From NCBI GenBank assembly GCA_028023455.1, contig JAQFVV010006275.1, positions 1,493,279-1,557,278 of the forward strand: a DNA stretch of 64,000 bases, given 5' to 3'. Source of the stretch: Epiperipatus broadwayi. Taxonomy: Eukaryota > Onychophora > Udeonychophora > Euonychophora > Peripatidae. The position numbers and the translations under genes were made by a program. The notes under the pieces are model-generated. The model was not told the origin of the DNA and did not search any database. It worked only from the letters and a program-made list of their open reading frames with translations. Of the stretch, positions 61,341 through 64,000 are shown in pieces (the stretch's first letter is position 1; the number at the start of each line of letters is the position of its first letter).

Positions 61341-61391
61341 ATGATGAATGCTGGATTCACATGAAATATGGATCTTGTGGGACCATACATC
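61341..61391 (+). ncRNA. Hammerhead relic, family 2 copy A5
   Basis: ATGATGA (C3 lost), partly broken stem II, intact GAAA (61363-61366), strong stem III (TATGG/CCATA), then CATC. Predicted inactive. Confidence 0.6.
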
Positions 61392-61681
61392 TTTTTCACA
61401 TGTCTTTGGTTATATGTTTATGATTAAACCCCTTCAAAAGATGTTAAAAGCTGATAAAACTTGTCAATACCTTGCATGAGAATGGTATATTGAAAACTAC
61501 ACTACAGAAATATTATTATTCATCAAGTGGATAATCTCTAATTTAATAAATGATTTAATAAAAATAATATACTTCCCTTAAGTACTTTGTGTCAAAGTTG
61601 TGAGAGCACTAAGTTAGTAATTGGCTATCTATATATGCTGAACAGTGATAAACACATGTAAGAGATTATGATCTGGGCCAA

Positions 61682-61731
61682 TTGACAGATGCTGTTTTAG
61701 CATGAAATGTGAATCTTAGGGTTCATATATT
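61682..61731 (+). ncRNA. Hammerhead relic, family 2 copy A6 with compensated stems
   Basis: The core box is TTGACAG (damaged). Stem II is ATGCT/AGCAT (perfect; the outer G-C of copy A2 is here A-U), GAAA is intact (61704-61707), and stem III is TGTGAA/TTCATA. The stems outlived the core. Confidence 0.6.
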
Positions 61732-61840
61732 TTTTTCACATGTCTTTAGTCATATGTTTATGATTACACCTTTCCAAAATATATTAAAAATGGATAGAAA
61801 CTTGTCTCTATCTTGCATGAGAATGGCGTTATTATTTATT

Positions 61841-63425
61841 AAAAGAATTCAAATTGTACCGTTTTTATGTATTGTTTATTATTGCATATTAATGAAGTTA
61901 CTATAACTTTACTTTCTGTATGTACAAATTCTTCTATACTCCAAGGTAATATATGTTTAATAATGTAATGAAAATATTGTTATTTATATTATGTGAGGAT
62001 TGTAATTTTCAAAAATAATTCAAAATTGTAGCATCCCTCTACTCTAATGCTTATCAAATTTGAGATATCTATCATATTTTTAAAACTGAATAAATTTTGT
62101 TTTATACAAATATTAAATTTGAAAGTATAAAATGTAAAACTAATAGATATCAACCAATCACCTTTTAACTTAATGCCTTCCAAATATGTTTAACTGACAT
62201 CAAGCAATATATCACATGAATTTCTCTTCCTACTTTCACCATCCACATTTAGAGAAGCAATTTATTGTTATACTACAGAGGTATTTATTGTAAGCTTGAG
62301 TAAACATTAGATACCATCACTTTTTAAGTTCTGATTTTTAATATATTATATTCCACTTTATTATTGATTATCCCAAATCAGCAAGAATTTTAGTATGCTG
62401 TTGATATTTCCTATGTATGATTGAAAAAGTTATTATCTTCCTAATTAATTGAATAATAATTATGATTAATATTTATAACTTAATTAATCATGGTTTTTGC
62501 TCTCATTATTTGTCCATTCTTTACTTTATTATTCCCAATCACTTAAGTTAGTACAAAGTTGTGCCATTATGAGCCTCTCTTGCCTATAATGGGATTGTAT
62601 GTCTACACATTTTTTATTTTTTAATTAAATTCACTGCAATTCTGATTTCAAACCTTTTTTTCTCTGCTTTGTAACTTTTTATTCTTTATCTTTGTTTTAT
62701 TTTTCTTTTGGAGTTGACCATACTCATTTACAAGAGATTGTTAATGATGATGAAAACAGTAAATTTATTTTATAATATACATTCATCATTAACTTAACAA
62801 TTTTATTTTCATTTTCAATGGTTTTTTTAAAGTATGACATTACTTTATTTACTTTTTATCTTAAACAAAGCTGTGTGTATATATTGTTTTTATACATATT
62901 ATGTTAAATAATGAAAATTTTTATTTTTTTGGCACATAAACAATAACTGATAAATATAAAATCATAAGAAAATACATATTAACTACTGTATTTTATTCAG
63001 GAATTTAATTCTCAAACTTCTACATTTTTTTTTTATTTCCTTCTTATTTATAAAAGTGTGTGTGTGTGTGTTTAAACTATTAGCTATATGAATGCAGTGA
63101 TGTAATACATCGTCTAATTCATTTATAGCTTAATATACCAAATAAGACTTGGAAAGGCATAACTTTCACAATGAACTTATGCTAAATGCTAGTAGATACT
63201 AAAATATGATTTTTTAAAAAAAGTTTATCTGTCAAAACATTCATTAATTAATGTAAATAATCAAACAAACATGAGAATAGCAAGTTTATCAAAACAAAGT
63301 ATTATTGTTTAAAGTTATTGTTAAATTTTATACTAATATCCAAAACATTTTGAAATAAGACTTCAATTATATCTTTAAATGATCCAAAAATTAAAGCCTA
63401 AAAAAAAAAAAAAAATTAAGTTTTA
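61841..63425. other. AT-rich DNA, no gene seen; contains dispersed repeat copy 2
   Basis: 62520-62760 is the second copy of the repeat at 56560-56850. A (TG)n microsatellite lies at 63056-63070. Nothing else assigned. Confidence 0.5.
63056..63070 (+). repeat. (GT)n microsatellite
   Basis: Fifteen bases of alternating G and T. Confidence 0.9.
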
Positions 63426-63429
63426 TTCT

Positions 63430-63500
63430 GCTTTGACTTGAACCCAGATTGTCAGAAGGGCAGATACCAGAGGGCCTTAATATAATTAATAACATGATTT
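63430..63500 (-). mobile_element. tRNA-like SINE fragment
   Basis: On the minus strand, GGCCCTCTGGTATCTGCCC is followed by CTGGGTTCAAGTC, a good B box/T arm. An AATAAAACTT segment comes next. It is GC-richer than its surroundings. No A box is clear, so only the 3' half of a tRNA-like head is supported. Confidence 0.45.
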
Positions 63501-64000
63501 TATTGACTATATTATATACCAACCCATGACATAAATTAGCACAAATATTTTATGAAGCATATGTTTTTTTTTCATTTGTTTTTTTTTTTAAAAATGGAAT
63601 TGATAATTTTAATAAAAAAAATTTCCGTTTGTTTATATGCATCTGGGATCAGTTAGTTCTAAGTGAATTTGCCAATATTTAAAATACATGTATTCTGCAA
63701 TCATGATACTACTAATATTCATTGCCGTTATATCAATTCATAACTTGGCTTAAAATCCAGTAGAAAACATAATTTTATTTTATTTTTCAAGTTAAAAACA
63801 AGCTTGACTAATAATTAACATTACCAGCCATTTATTTATGGTCAGAAAATGGATATCTAGCTATTTTTAGCTAAAATAAGAAAAAATCCTTTATTATCTA
63901 CCATTTAATCAGCCTGATGAGTATTCTTTTTTCATTGACTGTTTTTTCTAAGAAGGATGAGAAGTCTTTGACCAGCAATAAGTGATTTAAAAGTTGCTTG
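63501..64000. other. AT-rich DNA, nothing assigned
   Basis: No recognisable gene or repeat to the window end. Confidence 0.5.

Larger units (their letters stand above)
61285..61840 (+). mobile_element. Hammerhead retrozyme-like tandem repeat, family 2 (341-bp unit)
   Basis: Two hammerhead motifs start at 61341 and 61682, and TTGCATGA recurs at 61472 and 61813, both giving a 341-bp unit. About 1.6 units are present. The left edge (61305-61332, CATTAGACTAGAGATTATCC) is the reverse complement of an internal unit segment, so the array begins with a short inverted piece, echoing the foldback elements. No ORF. Confidence 0.75.

Noticed and set aside
1-64000. CRISPR arrays, bacterial operons, ribosome binding sites, rho-independent terminators
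   Set aside because: Base composition, SINEs, LINEs and hAT elements show animal nuclear DNA. No regularly spaced short repeats or bacterial gene organisation were seen.

Overview
The window is animal (metazoan) nuclear DNA, very AT-rich (roughly three quarters A+T by eye), with long A/T homopolymers and no convincing host gene, exon, rRNA or intact tRNA gene. Everything I can support is a mobile element or the decayed remains of one. The mix is RTE-like LINEs, hAT transposons, TA- and 8-bp-TSD MITEs, several tRNA-derived SINEs and hammerhead-ribozyme retroelements. It suits an invertebrate with a TE-laden intergenic desert. A coleoid mollusc, a cnidarian or a flatworm are all possible, and the sequence does not decide between them.

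Layout: 0-9 kb is mostly featureless AT-rich DNA with one LINE tail near 2.1-2.4 kb. 9.1-11.1 kb is a decayed ZBED5/SCAND3-like hAT transposase on the minus strand. 11.2-14.45 kb is a run of four long palindromes, one about 1.5 kb. 20-27 kb holds a SINE, a hammerhead tandem repeat (21.5-22.0 kb), a 900-bp TIR element and a hAT MITE. 28.6-37.1 kb is the richest part: a 642-bp foldback with a complete hammerhead ribozyme, a 1.1-kb hAT element, two SINEs, more hammerhead foldbacks, a LINE 3' end, and a 1.3-kb nested foldback. 37.4-51 kb holds three LINE relics, a MITE with E-box repeats (39.7-40.1 kb), a 1.1-kb TIR element, an inverted pair of tRNA-like SINEs, a second copy of the 24-kb TIR element, and a hAT MITE sitting inside a LINE RT gene. 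55.2-56.4 kb and 61.3-61.8 kb hold more hammerhead tandem repeats.

The main result is a set of about fourteen hammerhead-type ribozyme motifs in two families. Family 1 lies in the arms of long palindromic (foldback) elements. The best copy (minus strand, 28765-28824) keeps every core base, a 4-bp stem II, a minimal one-pair stem III, a GUC cleavage triplet and a two-part stem I. Several foldbacks are flanked by 10-14-bp direct repeats, which look like target-site duplications of retroposition. Family 2 is a roughly 341-361-bp unit arranged in partial tandem, as in animal retrozymes, and in one array it is joined to a tRNA-like tail. Base changes in stems II and III are often compensatory. These elements probably relied on LINE-encoded reverse transcriptase; the LINEs left here are all dead.
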